Shown: piece after piece, positions 44,128-54,686 of the stretch
Numbering within the stretch: position 1 is the stretch's first letter
How the letters are laid out: each line of letters begins with the position of its first letter
Source of the DNA: Psychrobacter immobilis
GTDB lineage: Bacteria > Pseudomonadota > Gammaproteobacteria > Pseudomonadales > Moraxellaceae
Reading direction: 5' to 3'
DNA: 63,994 bases
NCBI RefSeq assembly: GCF_904846285.1
Contig: NZ_CAJHAD010000020.1
Coordinates: forward strand, 1 to 63,994
Made by a program: the position numbers and the translations under genes
The notes under the pieces: generated by a model
What the model was told of the DNA's origin: nothing
Databases searched by the model: none
What the model saw: only the letters and a program-made list of their open reading frames with translations

Positions 44128-45711
44128 ATGTCTTGTCACTTATCTCATCGCCTGACTATGGTACATCGATCAGTATCAATGGCGCTGCTTTATTCAGTCG
44201 GCTATGCAGCTCTTATGTCTAATGCACAAGCAGCTACCATTGGTAAGACAGTCATTACTTCGGCGCAGCACGAACCACTAGCCGCTAGTATAATAGTCAC
44301 TGACATTAAGAGCACTGATTTTTCAGCAAGTTTGGCGAACTCTAGCATTTATCAGCAAATGGGCTTGACACCAACTGACTCAATGACAGTTCGTTTCCAA
44401 CCGACGTCAGCCACTAGCGGACAAGTTTTTATCACGACCACCAAACCTATTTCTCAGCCTTTTGCAGATGTTGTTTTAGCGATTAATGATGGTACTCAGC
44501 GTAATGTTATTCCTAAGACGTTATTGATGCCTCTGAAAGACAGCTTACCAGTTACACCTCAAGATACCGTTACTGCAGCAAAAAAACCTAACTTACCTGT
44601 GATTTCTACGACTAATGCGCAACCATTAATCGTTAAAAAGGGCACGCCTCCACCGTTGTTATTAGCACCTACAGTGGTCATTACACCCGCCACGCAAAGT
44701 AATACGATGGTATATTCTCCTAATCGCTTAGACAATAATCTCTTAAATAACGATGCAACAGGGAGTCTAGGTAACAATGGATCTTCTACTAGTTTTATGA
44801 GTCCGAAATTCGATACATTAAATATTAATATTACCCGTCAGATACAGCCTAACAAGGCAAGCAACACTAATATGATCGCTGCTACACCTATGGCAACAAT
44901 AGCAGCCAATCCTTTGTTAACATCGACTACTAAAAACGCTTCCAATGAAGCCGCTACCTATAGCAATACCTCATCGAACCAAATCACCTCCGAGCAAACC
45001 GTATCATCTAGCAATCTATCTACGCTAGGTTCCAATGATAAAAGAGTTATGAATCTTGACAATAACAGCAGTGGCTCAGACTTCAATTACACAGTACAGC
45101 GTAATGATAATTTATGGATTATTGCTCAGCAAATCGCAGATAAGAATAACCTTGATGTACAAATCGTGATGAATGAGATTCAAACACAAAACCCCAATGC
45201 ATTTATTAATAAAAATGCCGATCAGCTAAAAGCCGATGCTCAGTTAAGTCTACCCAAATATGATGTCGTGCCATCACAAAAAAAGCTACAGGCCGCTATC
45301 AGTGAGCAAAGAAAGTATAATAGAAAAGCAAATACATCAATAGTTAAAAAACCTGCTGCATCGAAAGCTGCCCCTAAAACAAAAACCGAGAAAGCTCAAG
45401 CGGTAAAACGCACCGAGAAACCAGCCATAAAGAAAACGCAAAAACTACCAACTGCTCAGTTTTCTGTTCTTGCTCCTGGTCATGACGGTAGCGCAGATGG
45501 TACTAGAACTAAGGCAGGTATGGCTACGGGTAATGGGCTTAGCACAGATGTTTTAGATATCCTGAAGTCATCTCGACAAAGTACCGCCGACCAAGCACAG
45601 CGTTTGTCGAAAACCAACAGCACGCTTAACAGCTACACTAAAAAATTGCAATTACAAAACCAAAAACTGGCGGAGCTACAAGCTCGTCTCAAAAAACTAC
45701 GCAATCAATAA
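44128..45711 (+). CDS. fimV: FimV-like protein, N-terminal half with LysM domain
   Basis: 527 residues. A signal sequence ends near NAQAA and is followed by the FimV N-terminal domain (IGKTVITSAQHEPLAASIIV, TTKPISQPFADVVLAI). A Ser/Thr/Asn-rich linker and a LysM peptidoglycan-binding module (NYTVQRNDNLWIIAQQIADK) come next. The end is Lys-rich with a coiled coil (KLQLQNQKLAELQARLKKLR). AAAGG precedes the start. In Pseudomonas, FimV is one protein, a polar landmark for type IV pili; here the membrane and cytoplasmic part is the next gene. Confidence 0.88.
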   Translation: MSCHLSHRLTMVHRSVSMALLYSVGYAALMSNAQAATIGKTVITSAQHEPLAASIIVTDIKSTDFSASLANSSIYQQMGLTPTDSMTVRFQPTSATSGQVFITTTKPISQPFADVVLAINDGTQRNVIPKTLLMPLKDSLPVTPQDTVTAAKKPNLPVISTTNAQPLIVKKGTPPPLLLAPTVVITPATQSNTMVYSPNRLDNNLLNNDATGSLGNNGSSTSFMSPKFDTLNINITRQIQPNKASNTNMIAATPMATIAANPLLTSTTKNASNEAATYSNTSSNQITSEQTVSSSNLSTLGSNDKRVMNLDNNSSGSDFNYTVQRNDNLWIIAQQIADKNNLDVQIVMNEIQTQNPNAFINKNADQLKADAQLSLPKYDVVPSQKKLQAAISEQRKYNRKANTSIVKKPAASKAAPKTKTEKAQAVKRTEKPAIKKTQKLPTAQFSVLAPGHDGSADGTRTKAGMATGNGLSTDVLDILKSSRQSTADQAQRLSKTNSTLNSYTKKLQLQNQKLAELQARLKKLRNQ

Positions 45712-45768
45712 TTGCCTAACTGATCAGTATACTTTACTGCAAAAATGGTCACGGGCGCAGGAGTAACT

Positions 45769-47274
45769 ATGGACAACATGCTATATATTATTGCCGGATT
45801 GGTATTTATTCTACTAATAGCGGTATTATTGATACGTAAAAACAAAGCGAAAAAACCATCAGAACAGCCACTTATAAATGCTGAGAAAAGCACGCTTAAA
45901 GAAGCCTCTACTTTAGCAGAAACCACTACTGACAAAAAATTTAACCACATTGAGATTGCTCAACGCTTCATGGATCAACAGCGTTACGATAAAGCCATTG
46001 AAACACTCAATCGCGGTCTCACTGAAATTCCTAATGATAGCCAATTATCCCTTAAGCTGCTTGCCGTATATGCCACGATAGATCAATCTGATAACTTTAA
46101 TAAAGTCTATGATTCTATTAAAGCTCATGCTGACGCAAAAAGTATTGCTCAAGCTGATGAATTAAAAGCCTTGTTGACTGAAGAACAAAATCAAGCAGCC
46201 ATACGCGCTTTGCCAGCTGATAATGACCAAGACGTGGGCTTTGAAAGTATTGATTTTGATATACCGGCAAATAAAGTTGAAAGTCAACACTCAGCTGTCG
46301 ATGTCGATTTTGAAAAAGATGCTAGTCAGACTTCTGCTTATAGCAGCGACTTAGCAGATAGCTCTAACACTACTTTAGAGACTTCTAATGATTTCGATAA
46401 TATTGAGCAAGCTTTTGAGCTCAGTCTGGATGACTTACAAGAAGATAGTAGCGAGCCGGCCGTTACTAGCACGACACCTATTACTGAGCTAGATATCACT
46501 GATGAAGAGGTAAATAGTAGCGAAAGTGCCAGTGAAACCGATTTTGATTTCGACTTAGCAGAATCGCATGATACTTCTTCAAAAGCGCCCATCACAACTC
46601 TATCTAATGATTATTCTAACGACATTATATTAGATGATAATGAAGATTTCGTTTTAGATTTAGCGGATTTAGAAATTCAAACTATTGATGAAAATGTCAA
46701 TAATGAAATCGCTACAGAAGCCACTCTAATAGAGCAAGAAGATTTTACATTATCTCTTGACCCTAATGCTAACAGTGATGCTATCGATACCTTTGCTGTA
46801 GCAGAGACAACGCCTTCAAGTGAAACCCCTGTTTTTATCGCAGACGATTTTGAAGATTTTATTTTTGACGACAATGAAGCGCAAGAGACGAATGAAGCGA
46901 TCCATGAAACACCAACCACTGTAGTGTTCGATGACACCACCTTAATCGATGATGATTTTGACTTTGGTTCTTTGTCAGATGCTCCAACAGCGACGACGCC
47001 AGTTGACCTTGCAAGTGAAATTGAAAGCAACGTTGATAGTGAAGTTATTGCTGAGCATGAGATTGAAAGCGCAGAAGATTTCTCATCACGCTTTGCCGCT
47101 GACTTTGATTTTGTCAAAACGTTAGACAGCAATCAAGTCACTTTAGACCTAGCCGGTCAGTATGTGCAACTGGGTGAATATGATAGTGCCAAACGCTTAC
47201 TTAATGAAGTTATAAGCCAAGGTACGAGCGAGCAACAAAGCCAAGCGCAAACATTATTAGATCGCACTGCGTAA
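45769..47274 (+). CDS. FimV-like protein, C-terminal half (membrane and cytoplasmic part)
   Basis: 501 residues from the ATG at 45769 with AGGAG five bases upstream. It starts directly with a transmembrane helix (MLYIIAGLVFILLIAVLLI), then a TPR-like segment (IAQRFMDQQRYDKAIETLNR). A very acidic region follows, then the FimV C-terminal domain (VTLDLAGQYVQLGEYDSAKR). It is in the same reading frame as the upstream gene but separated by TAA and TGA, so the two together equal one FimV. It ends at a strong terminator. Confidence 0.88.
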   Translation: MDNMLYIIAGLVFILLIAVLLIRKNKAKKPSEQPLINAEKSTLKEASTLAETTTDKKFNHIEIAQRFMDQQRYDKAIETLNRGLTEIPNDSQLSLKLLAVYATIDQSDNFNKVYDSIKAHADAKSIAQADELKALLTEEQNQAAIRALPADNDQDVGFESIDFDIPANKVESQHSAVDVDFEKDASQTSAYSSDLADSSNTTLETSNDFDNIEQAFELSLDDLQEDSSEPAVTSTTPITELDITDEEVNSSESASETDFDFDLAESHDTSSKAPITTLSNDYSNDIILDDNEDFVLDLADLEIQTIDENVNNEIATEATLIEQEDFTLSLDPNANSDAIDTFAVAETTPSSETPVFIADDFEDFIFDDNEAQETNEAIHETPTTVVFDDTTLIDDDFDFGSLSDAPTATTPVDLASEIESNVDSEVIAEHEIESAEDFSSRFAADFDFVKTLDSNQVTLDLAGQYVQLGEYDSAKRLLNEVISQGTSEQQSQAQTLLDRTA

Positions 47275-47292
47275 AGAGTAGCACTTTCTCTT

Positions 47293-47338
47293 ATCAGCAA
47301 GTATTCTATTATTATAAGAATACTTGCTGATTTTTTTT
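47293..47338 (+). terminator. Terminator of the fimV pair
   Basis: Perfect 15-bp stem (ATCAGCAAGTATTCT with its complement) and eight T. Confidence 0.92.
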
Positions 47339-47468
47339 GCATTGAACCTTTATAATATTTATTATTAAGTTATTATTAAGCGTCCTATCATTACTCATTA
47401 TTTTTGCTAGAACGCTCTAAGACTTAGCCTCGTTTTCTTCTCACAATTCTCTTTAATGCGCCTATACT

Positions 47469-48569
47469 ATGCCTCCCTCTGCTATGATAAAAACACTCTC
47501 AGATCCTATTCGACTCATTTATGCTGGTGGTACTTTTGGTAGCTACGGGCGACCTTTGGCACCGTTATCCGCAGATATTTTTTTACCGACCTTACAGCAA
47601 CTACTGGCTGAGCCAGATAATGCTAATAATCTGCCTCAGGTTTCATTGCTTGATAATGCTTTAATTAAAGATAGCAGCCAACTTACCGCTAACGACTTTG
47701 TACATTTTTACCAGCTTTTGCTAGCGGCTTATGCACAAGGCGACAGGCGTTTTGTGCTTATTACTGGTACGGATACTTTGAGTTATTTGGGGGCGTTTTT
47801 AGCAGAGGCTTTTGCGGGTAGTGATATTTGCGTGGTCGTTACAGGTAGTATGCGCCCATTATTAGATAGTGAGATATTACACTCCTACGCGATTGACACT
47901 CACAGCGACGCTTGGGACAACCTTACCGACTCATTAAAACTGGCAGCAGCTGGTGAGTCAGGCGTAAAGATTAGTTTCAGCGGTGAGTCTTGGCCTGCGC
48001 AAACAGTACAAAAAATCCATAGCCACGATTTAATGGCATTTACCGGTCACTCTCGAGCGGCATATCCTGCCAATAGTTATATCAAAAGCTTACCAGATAC
48101 CCGCCGCCAACATTGGCTAGATGATCAGCAAGAATTGGTTAGCAATATTGAAGCTCGCGCTAAGCACGCACGTATTCATGCTTTATATTGCTTACCAAAT
48201 GATACTGAGGTAATGAGCGATCAGTTACAGGCATTAATATCACAGCCGCCTTGTGGAATTATCTTATTGGGTTTCGGCGCCGGCAACGTTCCTTATTCGC
48301 CAGCGCTAGCAAAGTCATTAGAGCTAGCTTATGAAAATGGCCACATGGCGGTATGCGCTAGCCAGTCGCCATTTGGCGGGGTCAGTGATAATTATGCGGC
48401 GGGAAGTTGGCAATACGATTATCACGTGATTAGTGGCGGACGTTTAACGATTCCTGCTATCTATGCACGGCTGTTATGGCTATTACTGCGTTATGATAGT
48501 CCGACAAGACGCCGTCAGCGTTGGCTCAACAATGTTAATCAATCTGGCACTACTATCAAAAAACGTTAG
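47469..48569 (+). CDS. Asparaginase-family amidohydrolase
   Basis: 366 residues (alternative ATG at 47484). IYAGGTFGSYGR is a variant of the TGGT(I/F) site, where the usual first Thr-Gly is Ala-Gly. VLITGTDTLSYLGAFLAE is the second catalytic signature, and VTGSMRP and LGFGAGNVP follow. Such enzymes hydrolyse L-asparagine to aspartate and ammonia. No signal peptide is seen, so it is cytoplasmic. The A-G-G-T sequence keeps the catalytic Thr. Confidence 0.85.
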   Translation: MPPSAMIKTLSDPIRLIYAGGTFGSYGRPLAPLSADIFLPTLQQLLAEPDNANNLPQVSLLDNALIKDSSQLTANDFVHFYQLLLAAYAQGDRRFVLITGTDTLSYLGAFLAEAFAGSDICVVVTGSMRPLLDSEILHSYAIDTHSDAWDNLTDSLKLAAAGESGVKISFSGESWPAQTVQKIHSHDLMAFTGHSRAAYPANSYIKSLPDTRRQHWLDDQQELVSNIEARAKHARIHALYCLPNDTEVMSDQLQALISQPPCGIILLGFGAGNVPYSPALAKSLELAYENGHMAVCASQSPFGGVSDNYAAGSWQYDYHVISGGRLTIPAIYARLLWLLLRYDSPTRRRQRWLNNVNQSGTTIKKR

Positions 48570-48647
48570 ACTAGCGTTGAATATACTTACTTTATAAGCG
48601 CCAATACTGGAATATAAGTACCAATACTAAAATGTCCAATACCAACC

Positions 48648-49502
48648 ATGTCCGAGATTAACATGCCCGAGATTAATAACATCGAAGCTAAAGCTCCTCC
48701 ACTCTACACATTAGCAATCGCTATTGAGTTTTTGGGTACGCACTATCATGGTTGGCAGCGGCAACGAGAAGTATTGGGCGTACAAGAAGCGTTAGAGACA
48801 GCTATTGGTAAAGTCGCTAATGAGGCAGTAGAGGTCATCGCGGCTGGTCGTACCGATGCAAGCGTGCATGCCAGCAATATGATTGCCCATTTTACAACGC
48901 GCGCCTATCGTCCTACTAACAACTGGCTTCGCGGCGTCAACAGCTTATTACCTGATGATATCGCCCTACGCTGGATACAACCGATGCCTGACGACTTCCA
49001 TGCCCGTTTTGGTGCCATTGCTCGTCGGTATCGTTATATCACGCTCAATCAAGCCCAGCGCCCTGCTATTTTGAATCATCAAGTGACTCACATTTATGAG
49101 CCGCTGGATTTAGCAGCGATGCAAGTAGCGGCAGCCGATATTGTTGGTACTCATGATTTTAGTAGCTACCGTGCCGCTGCCTGTCAATCTAATCAGCCCG
49201 TCCGCTCTGTCAGTCATGCAAAGCTCTTTGCCCACGGTCAATTTATTGTTTTTGACATTCAAGCAGATGGATTTTTGCATCATATGGTGCGTAATTTGAT
49301 GGGCACGCTATATGCGATTGGTAGGCACGAGTTAGAACCAGCAGACTTTTTGAAGATTTTGACTAAAAAGGATCGCACGATAGCGCCGCCTACCGCTTCT
49401 GGTGATGGGCTTTACTTTATTAACGCCTATTACCCTAAGCACTTTCAACAGTTACTGCCAGATGCACCTTTAACGCCTGTTTGGCTCAATCTACCCGACT
49501 AA
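48648..49502 (+). CDS. truA: tRNA pseudouridine(38-40) synthase
   Basis: 284 residues; makes pseudouridine at positions 38-40 of the tRNA anticodon arm. IEFLGTHYHGWQRQ, AGRTDASVHASNMIAHF (catalytic Asp), FHARFGAIARRYRY and FLHHMVRNLMGTL are conserved. An N-terminal extension of about 20 residues contains a repeated MPEIN-like start. It follows the fimV pair, as in Pseudomonas where truA is next to fimV. Confidence 0.94.
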   Translation: MSEINMPEINNIEAKAPPLYTLAIAIEFLGTHYHGWQRQREVLGVQEALETAIGKVANEAVEVIAAGRTDASVHASNMIAHFTTRAYRPTNNWLRGVNSLLPDDIALRWIQPMPDDFHARFGAIARRYRYITLNQAQRPAILNHQVTHIYEPLDLAAMQVAAADIVGTHDFSSYRAAACQSNQPVRSVSHAKLFAHGQFIVFDIQADGFLHHMVRNLMGTLYAIGRHELEPADFLKILTKKDRTIAPPTASGDGLYFINAYYPKHFQQLLPDAPLTPVWLNLPD

Positions 49503-49601
49503 TTTAATCCAAGCGGGCATAGTGTTTATCTACTACAGCCCCTCATTAAAAGATAACATACATATCACTTACAAGCTGTCAAGCAAAAATCAGGTTCCGT
49601 A

Positions 49602-49630
49602 TTGCTTTAACCTGCTAACTTACGTATAAT
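49602..49630 (+). promoter_or_regulatory. infA promoter (-35 TTGCTT, -10 TATAAT)
   Basis: TTGCTT at 49602-49607, a 17-bp spacer and a perfect TATAAT at 49625-49630, about 35 bp before the infA start. Confidence 0.75.
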
Positions 49631-49665
49631 ATGGGCTTATTTTAAATTGATTGATGATATAAATT

Positions 49666-49887
49666 ATGGCAAAAGACGAGATTATTGAATTTGAAGGCGA
49701 AGTTATTGATACCCTTCCAAATACATTGTTTAAAGTTCGTTTAGAAAACGGACACGAAATCATTGCGCACATCTCAGGTAAGATGCGTAAGCACTATATT
49801 CGCATTTTGACTGGCGATAAAGTTAAGGTCGAGATGACGCCTTATGACTTATCGAAAGGTCGCATTACTTACCGTGGTAAAAACTAA
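49666..49887 (+). CDS. infA: Translation initiation factor IF-1
   Basis: 73 residues, a single OB-fold binding the ribosomal A site. The conserved [39 protein letters not shown] and [10 protein letters not shown] fill the whole protein. Length is as in other bacteria, and it is monocistronic with its own promoter and terminator. Confidence 0.97.
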   Translation: MAKDEIIEFEGEVIDTLPNTLFKVRLENGHEIIAHISGKMRKHYIRILTGDKVKVEMTPYDLSKGRITYRGKN

Positions 49888-50046
49888 ATTCTTATTGGCT
49901 AAAATGGTTATAAAAGCATGCTTATAATGCTTGAGTGGTTTAACTGATAATAATAATGATACTGCTAACCTACTCATTATTGCCTATCATATTTTAGTCT
50001 AATAATATTTATTTTAATAATACTGTTTTTTGCTTTTACCATAAAA

Positions 50047-50075
50047 AATACCGCTACTTCTAGCGGTATTTTTTT
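50047..50075. terminator. Bidirectional terminator between infA and the L,D-transpeptidase gene
   Basis: Perfect 10-bp stem AATACCGCTA / TAGCGGTATT with a four-base loop, with A and T runs on either side. Confidence 0.9.
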
Positions 50076-50140
50076 GTTTCTATTTTAAAATCTAAACGTT
50101 TAGTTGTATAAAACTTAAACCCTTTACACACAAGTACGTA

Positions 50141-51262
50141 TTATTTAAACTCAACGGTTGCGCCATTTTGAATGACACCTAGCAGCGCAAGCGCATCCCA
50201 GTTCGTTAAACGTATACAACCTGCCGATGCTTGGCGGCTGATACGAGCAGGGTCAGGTGAGCCATGAATGCCATATGATGGCTTACTAAGTCCTATCCAT
50301 ACTAATCCTACTGGATTATTAGGACCTGGTGGCAAAATAGACTTGCTGCCATTTTCTGCTGTATAAGTATAATTAGGCTCGTGTACCTTTACTTCTACCG
50401 TATGCGTCCCTGTTGGTGATGGCGTTGCCGTACTGCCTACCGTGGTCGGATAACTGGCAACTAAGTTATTTTTATCATCATAAGCGTATAACGTTTCAGT
50501 AGCTTTATCAGCAACGACTCGACTGACTGGTTTAGTATTAGGATTACCAGGATTATAAACGGTAATGGTTTCGCCTACCGCAAATTTAGCGTTTGGATTA
50601 AGTGCTTTAAGATAGTTTTCACTGATATGAAATTTTTCTGCCAAACCTTCAATGACCGTTTCATAGTACATCCCTTCCAGTTTGGCTTTGGCTTCTGCGC
50701 CTGCTGGAATGGTTATAGTTTTGATATTAACATCTGCATCAGTAAGCTGATAGCTCACTAACACTGGTTGCTGCATTAATTTATCGTTTTTGGTTAATGC
50801 TTGCCAGGTCTCAGTATTTAACGTATCAGTCACTGCCAACCCATTTGACATTTGAAAAGCTTGCATCGCTTTACGAGAATTCTTGCCCCAAGAGCCATCT
50901 ACTGGACCAACACCATTTTGGTTCCAGTTCAACAAAGCTTGTAGCTTAGTACCGACATTACGATCGATTTTAGCGCCTTCCTTCCAAGTAGATGCATTTA
51001 TCTTTTGCGCGACTGCTGGCAGATTTTCTGTCGTATATTTAATAGTAGGTAACAGCTTATTTAAAGATACAGCTGTCTTGCTTTTACCGGTAACCTGTTG
51101 ACTCACACCATTAGTCACTGGACTTATATCACTAGTATTGCTAGCTGTAGTTTTATTGGCGACATTTGCGTTGTCAGTCGCAGCAATACTTTGATTCATA
51201 AACAAAACTGTTGATAAACCAATCGCTGCTATTGCCGCACTGATTTTCGTTAATTGATACAT
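50141..51262 (-). CDS. L,D-transpeptidase with peptidoglycan-binding domain
   Basis: 373 residues with a signal peptide (about 1-28). A PG_binding_1 domain (VGPVDGSWGKNSRKAMQAFQ) is followed by a YkuD catalytic domain with GIHGSPDPARISRQASAGC and CIRLTNWDA (His and Cys as nucleophile set). It forms 3-3 cross-links or attaches proteins to peptidoglycan in the periplasm. TTAGGAG precedes the ATG. An N-rich linker separates the signal from the first domain. Confidence 0.9.
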   Translation of the reverse strand: MYQLTKISAAIAAIGLSTVLFMNQSIAATDNANVANKTTASNTSDISPVTNGVSQQVTGKSKTAVSLNKLLPTIKYTTENLPAVAQKINASTWKEGAKIDRNVGTKLQALLNWNQNGVGPVDGSWGKNSRKAMQAFQMSNGLAVTDTLNTETWQALTKNDKLMQQPVLVSYQLTDADVNIKTITIPAGAEAKAKLEGMYYETVIEGLAEKFHISENYLKALNPNAKFAVGETITVYNPGNPNTKPVSRVVADKATETLYAYDDKNNLVASYPTTVGSTATPSPTGTHTVEVKVHEPNYTYTAENGSKSILPPGPNNPVGLVWIGLSKPSYGIHGSPDPARISRQASAGCIRLTNWDALALLGVIQNGATVEFK

Positions 51263-51587
51263 ATAACACTCCTAATTTTTAAATGATATTTTTATTACTC
51301 TTAAATTTTTATAATTTTCGAAAACATTATTTACTCAAATGACTACTTTTACAGGTCGATATTTAGATAAATATAAATACCTATATATCTTTAATTAGCT
51401 AGGTTATTCATCTCAATTACAAGTGACCTATGTTGCCACACGCTTTTGTAGGCTTATAACGGCATTGTGTTAATAAGCGTCTTACAATGCAGCGTCTGTG
51501 TTAAAACAAAGGTCTTTATACAGCTTTATAGTGAAAAGCGTTAACAATAATTTTGTATAACAGCAAGATGTATAATAAAGAGCACAT
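51263..51587. other. Intergenic region, about 325 bp
   Basis: AT-rich upstream region of the L,D-transpeptidase gene. No gene is supported; a 19-codon plus-strand frame at 51339 lacks a ribosome binding site. Confidence 0.4.
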
Positions 51588-51620
51588 AAAAACCCATAAA
51601 TTGCTCGGCAACTTATGGGT
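51588..51620 (-). terminator. leuB terminator
   Basis: ACCCATAAGTTGC / GCAATTTATGGGT-type hairpin (minus strand) followed by TTTTT. Confidence 0.8.
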
Positions 51621-51683
51621 ATATAATGGTAGGTTTACTATTGTCAATATTTAATAAGGCAGCTCATGTTAAGTCGATATCAA

Positions 51684-52787
51684 TTAGAGCAGTTTTGCCA
51701 ATACTGCCTGCCCCATCTCTTGACAACCTACTTGTTTGAGGCCTGTTTCGCTACGATCTAGGATATCAATGGTACGTAAACCATCGTCAAGCACATCACT
51801 GACTGCTTGCTCAATCGCTTGCGCAGCTTCTTCTTTCTTAAAGGTATAACGTAGCATCATCGCCACAGATAAAATGGTCGCCAATGGATTGGCTTTATCT
51901 TGACCAGCGATATCAGGCGCTGAACCATGGCAAGGCTCATACATACCTTTACCCGCCTCATCTAGGCTTGCTGAGGGTAGCATACCAATAGAACCAGTCA
52001 ACATTGCTGCTTCATCAGATAAAATATCACCAAACATGTTGCCGGTGACCATCACATCAAACTGCTTAGGGTCTTTAATCAGCTGCATACAAGCATTGTC
52101 CGCATACATGTGCGATAACGCCACATCGCTATAATCCGCTTGCTGCATCTCAATCATGGTCTGCTTCCACAGCTCAGTGACTTCTAAAACATTGGCTTTA
52201 TCTATCGAACAAATCTTGGCTGGCGTACCTGCTGCTTGCGCGCGCGTTTTTGCCAATTCAAAAGCGACTTTACCGATACGCTGAATCTCACTGGTGCTAT
52301 AAACCATGGTATTATAGCCTTGCTGCTCACCATTTTCTAGGGTACGAATACCACGCGGCTCACCAAAATAAATACCACCTGTTAGCTCACGCACGATTAG
52401 CAAATCTAAACCTGAGATAATCTCAGGCTTGATGCTTGAAGCATTAACAAGCTGCGGGTAAAGTTTTGCCACACGCAGATTGGCAAACAAACCAAGCTCA
52501 CTACGGATTTTAAGCAGACCTCGCTCAGGGCGTTTGCTACGCTCGATAGCATCCCACTTAGGACCACCAACCGCACCTAATAACACTGCATCTGCTGCAC
52601 GCGCGCGCTGTAACGTTTCGTCGGGTAGTGGTTCACCCGTTGCATCAACCGCCACACCGCCGATTAATCCAGACTCAAGAGTTAATCCCAAATCAAACTT
52701 ATTATTAACTGCTTCGAGCACATCAATGGCTTGAGTCATGATTTCAGGGCCGATGCCGTCGCCTGCTAATGTTAAAATCGTTGCCAT
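51684..52787 (-). CDS. leuB: 3-isopropylmalate dehydrogenase
   Basis: 367 residues; NAD-dependent oxidation and decarboxylation of 3-isopropylmalate, third step of leucine synthesis. [33 protein letters not shown] and [20 protein letters not shown] are conserved. AAGGA precedes the start. It lies downstream of leuCD with a lipoprotein gene between. Confidence 0.96.
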   Translation of the reverse strand: MATILTLAGDGIGPEIMTQAIDVLEAVNNKFDLGLTLESGLIGGVAVDATGEPLPDETLQRARAADAVLLGAVGGPKWDAIERSKRPERGLLKIRSELGLFANLRVAKLYPQLVNASSIKPEIISGLDLLIVRELTGGIYFGEPRGIRTLENGEQQGYNTMVYSTSEIQRIGKVAFELAKTRAQAAGTPAKICSIDKANVLEVTELWKQTMIEMQQADYSDVALSHMYADNACMQLIKDPKQFDVMVTGNMFGDILSDEAAMLTGSIGMLPSASLDEAGKGMYEPCHGSAPDIAGQDKANPLATILSVAMMLRYTFKKEEAAQAIEQAVSDVLDDGLRTIDILDRSETGLKQVGCQEMGQAVLAKLL

Positions 52788-52970
52788 ACTAATCCTTGTG
52801 GGTAAATGGGGAAGTAAGTTGTTGTTTATGGTATTGCTAGTTATATTATTGCTAGAAAGGCTTGTAATAGCCTGTTAAAAAACAACTTCTTGAGCAATGA
52901 GCTGCACAAGAAGTCGTGGTCTATCCATCTAGATGAGTTTTAAGTTGTCAATATTTTAGAAATCTATTTA

Positions 52971-53738
52971 TCAAGCTTTCATTTTTACTTTGTTTTTTGC
53001 TGGTGGCTTTGATGGCGACTGAGAAGGTTCAGCTTTAACCACACGGGCTTCTACAAACTCTCCTTCATGCTCAGTTCCGACCTCTTTACAAAAACGGCGT
53101 TGGACATTATTGCCTTGATATAGCTCAACACATAACGGCTCTGGTGAAGCACTATCAAGCAAACTACCTGAGTTTGCGCTAGATTTTTTTTGATAAGCAC
53201 GTAGCTGATACGTACCTGCTTCAGCAAAGTCATGAATCATCGCAAACCGCTCGACATAGCCCAAATTATTTTCTGGATAGAAATTTATTTGCACTTCACG
53301 TTTTGCAGGTTTTACCCGCGCATAATAATTGGTTAGCCCAGGCATAGCAGACGCCGACAAAGGGACAATTTTAATCGCATTTTTATGAATGAGCGGTGAC
53401 ATGTCCATACTCATTGCCGCTGTCCCATGCTTATTAACCGTGCGACTTTTACTGTCTGTATTCACGTTTTGCATCGCTACCAACATGGCAGGATTGATAG
53501 GTTCATGAGTATCACTGCCTATAATGCGCGTCTGATCAATGCGAGCAATTTCGCAGTGATAAGTCCCCACGCAGGCAATATTTACTTCACCGGCGATAGG
53601 GGTGATTTTTCCTGTCCAGACCTTGGCATTTTGCGCCGTTTCTATTTGTTGATAACCCGTCAATGCCTGACAGCCAGATAATAATAAGCTTGCGGCAATA
53701 GCGGTGCTTGTCAATATAGCAAAACGTGTTTTATTCAT
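52971..53738 (-). CDS. Hypothetical lipoprotein between leuD and leuB
   Basis: 255 residues. The signal peptide ends in a lipobox (LLLSGC), so it is a lipoprotein. CVGTYHCEIARIDQTRI and LCVELYQGNNVQRRFC give cysteine pairs, and the C-terminus is Lys/Pro-rich. It is not a leucine enzyme; its place in the leu region is a chromosomal arrangement rather than a functional link. No family function is known. Confidence 0.78.
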   Translation of the reverse strand: MNKTRFAILTSTAIAASLLLSGCQALTGYQQIETAQNAKVWTGKITPIAGEVNIACVGTYHCEIARIDQTRIIGSDTHEPINPAMLVAMQNVNTDSKSRTVNKHGTAAMSMDMSPLIHKNAIKIVPLSASAMPGLTNYYARVKPAKREVQINFYPENNLGYVERFAMIHDFAEAGTYQLRAYQKKSSANSGSLLDSASPEPLCVELYQGNNVQRRFCKEVGTEHEGEFVEARVVKAEPSQSPSKPPAKNKVKMKA

Positions 53739-53981
53739 AATGGCGGCTACTATTTATAAGGTAAAAAATACAATAAGATAAAAAATAGATTACCATTCAT
53801 TTTAGCCACTTAATTGCCATAACTCAACGCTGTATTAGCGCTGAGCGCTTTTATATATTGAATAAGTTTATATTGAATAATATTTTTCTATTGGAGGTTT
53901 TTTATCAACCTTATTATGAAAATTTTTATGATTCAAAACTTTGCTGTAAAAGGCTTTATTGTCAAAAGCTTTTTTTAAATA

Positions 53982-54632
53982 TCAGGCTCTGACATCATTA
54001 AATATCCAAGGTGTTTTTTGCATCATTTTATGCTCATAGTCTTTAATAGCATCGCTTTGCTGCAAAGTCAGCCCGATATCATCAAGACCATTTAGCAAAC
54101 AATGCTTACGAAACTCATCGACTTCAAAAGCGTACTCTTCACCAGTTGGTGTAATGACCACTTGGCGCTCAAGATCAGCTGTCAACTCATAGTCTTCATT
54201 GGCAAGCGTCGCTTTCATCAAGGTATCAACGATGGCTTCATCCAAGACGATTGGCAGCATGCCATTCTTAAAGCAGTTATTGTAAAAAATATCAGCAAAG
54301 CTTGGTGCAATAATAGTACGAAAGCCATATTCTGAAAGCGCCCAAGGTGCATGCTCACGGCTTGAACCACAACCAAAGTTTCTGCGTGCCAGCAATATAG
54401 TCGCGCCTTGATAACGGGGTTTATTCAAGATAAAATCTGGGTTAAGAACGCGAGTGCTATTGTCTTGACCCGGATAACCTTCATCGAGATAACGCCAATC
54501 ATCAAATAAATTGACGCCAAAACCGGTACGCTTAATAGACTTCAAAAACTGTTTGGCGATAATTTGGTCGGTATCGACGTTTGCGCGATCGAGCGGACAA
54601 ACGATACCGGTTTGAGTGTTATAAGCTTGCAT
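53982..54632 (-). CDS. leuD: 3-isopropylmalate dehydratase small subunit
   Basis: 216 residues from the ATG at 54632 (AGGAAA upstream); the 54647 start lacks a site. [32 protein letters not shown] and the C-terminal [11 protein letters not shown] are conserved. With LeuC it isomerises 2- to 3-isopropylmalate. It follows leuC with a 54-bp gap, one operon. Confidence 0.95.
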   Translation of the reverse strand: MQAYNTQTGIVCPLDRANVDTDQIIAKQFLKSIKRTGFGVNLFDDWRYLDEGYPGQDNSTRVLNPDFILNKPRYQGATILLARRNFGCGSSREHAPWALSEYGFRTIIAPSFADIFYNNCFKNGMLPIVLDEAIVDTLMKATLANEDYELTADLERQVVITPTGEEYAFEVDEFRKHCLLNGLDDIGLTLQQSDAIKDYEHKMMQKTPWIFNDVRA

Positions 54633-54686
54633 AAGATTTCCTATCAAATATATTTATTATTGATAAATAAAGCATAAGGTCAAAGA

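Noticed and set aside
53884..53981. A leuD terminator in the AT-rich stretch with AAAAGGCTT / AAAGCTTTTTTT
   Set aside because: Pairing is imperfect and the T-run is on the plus strand, the wrong direction for leuD.
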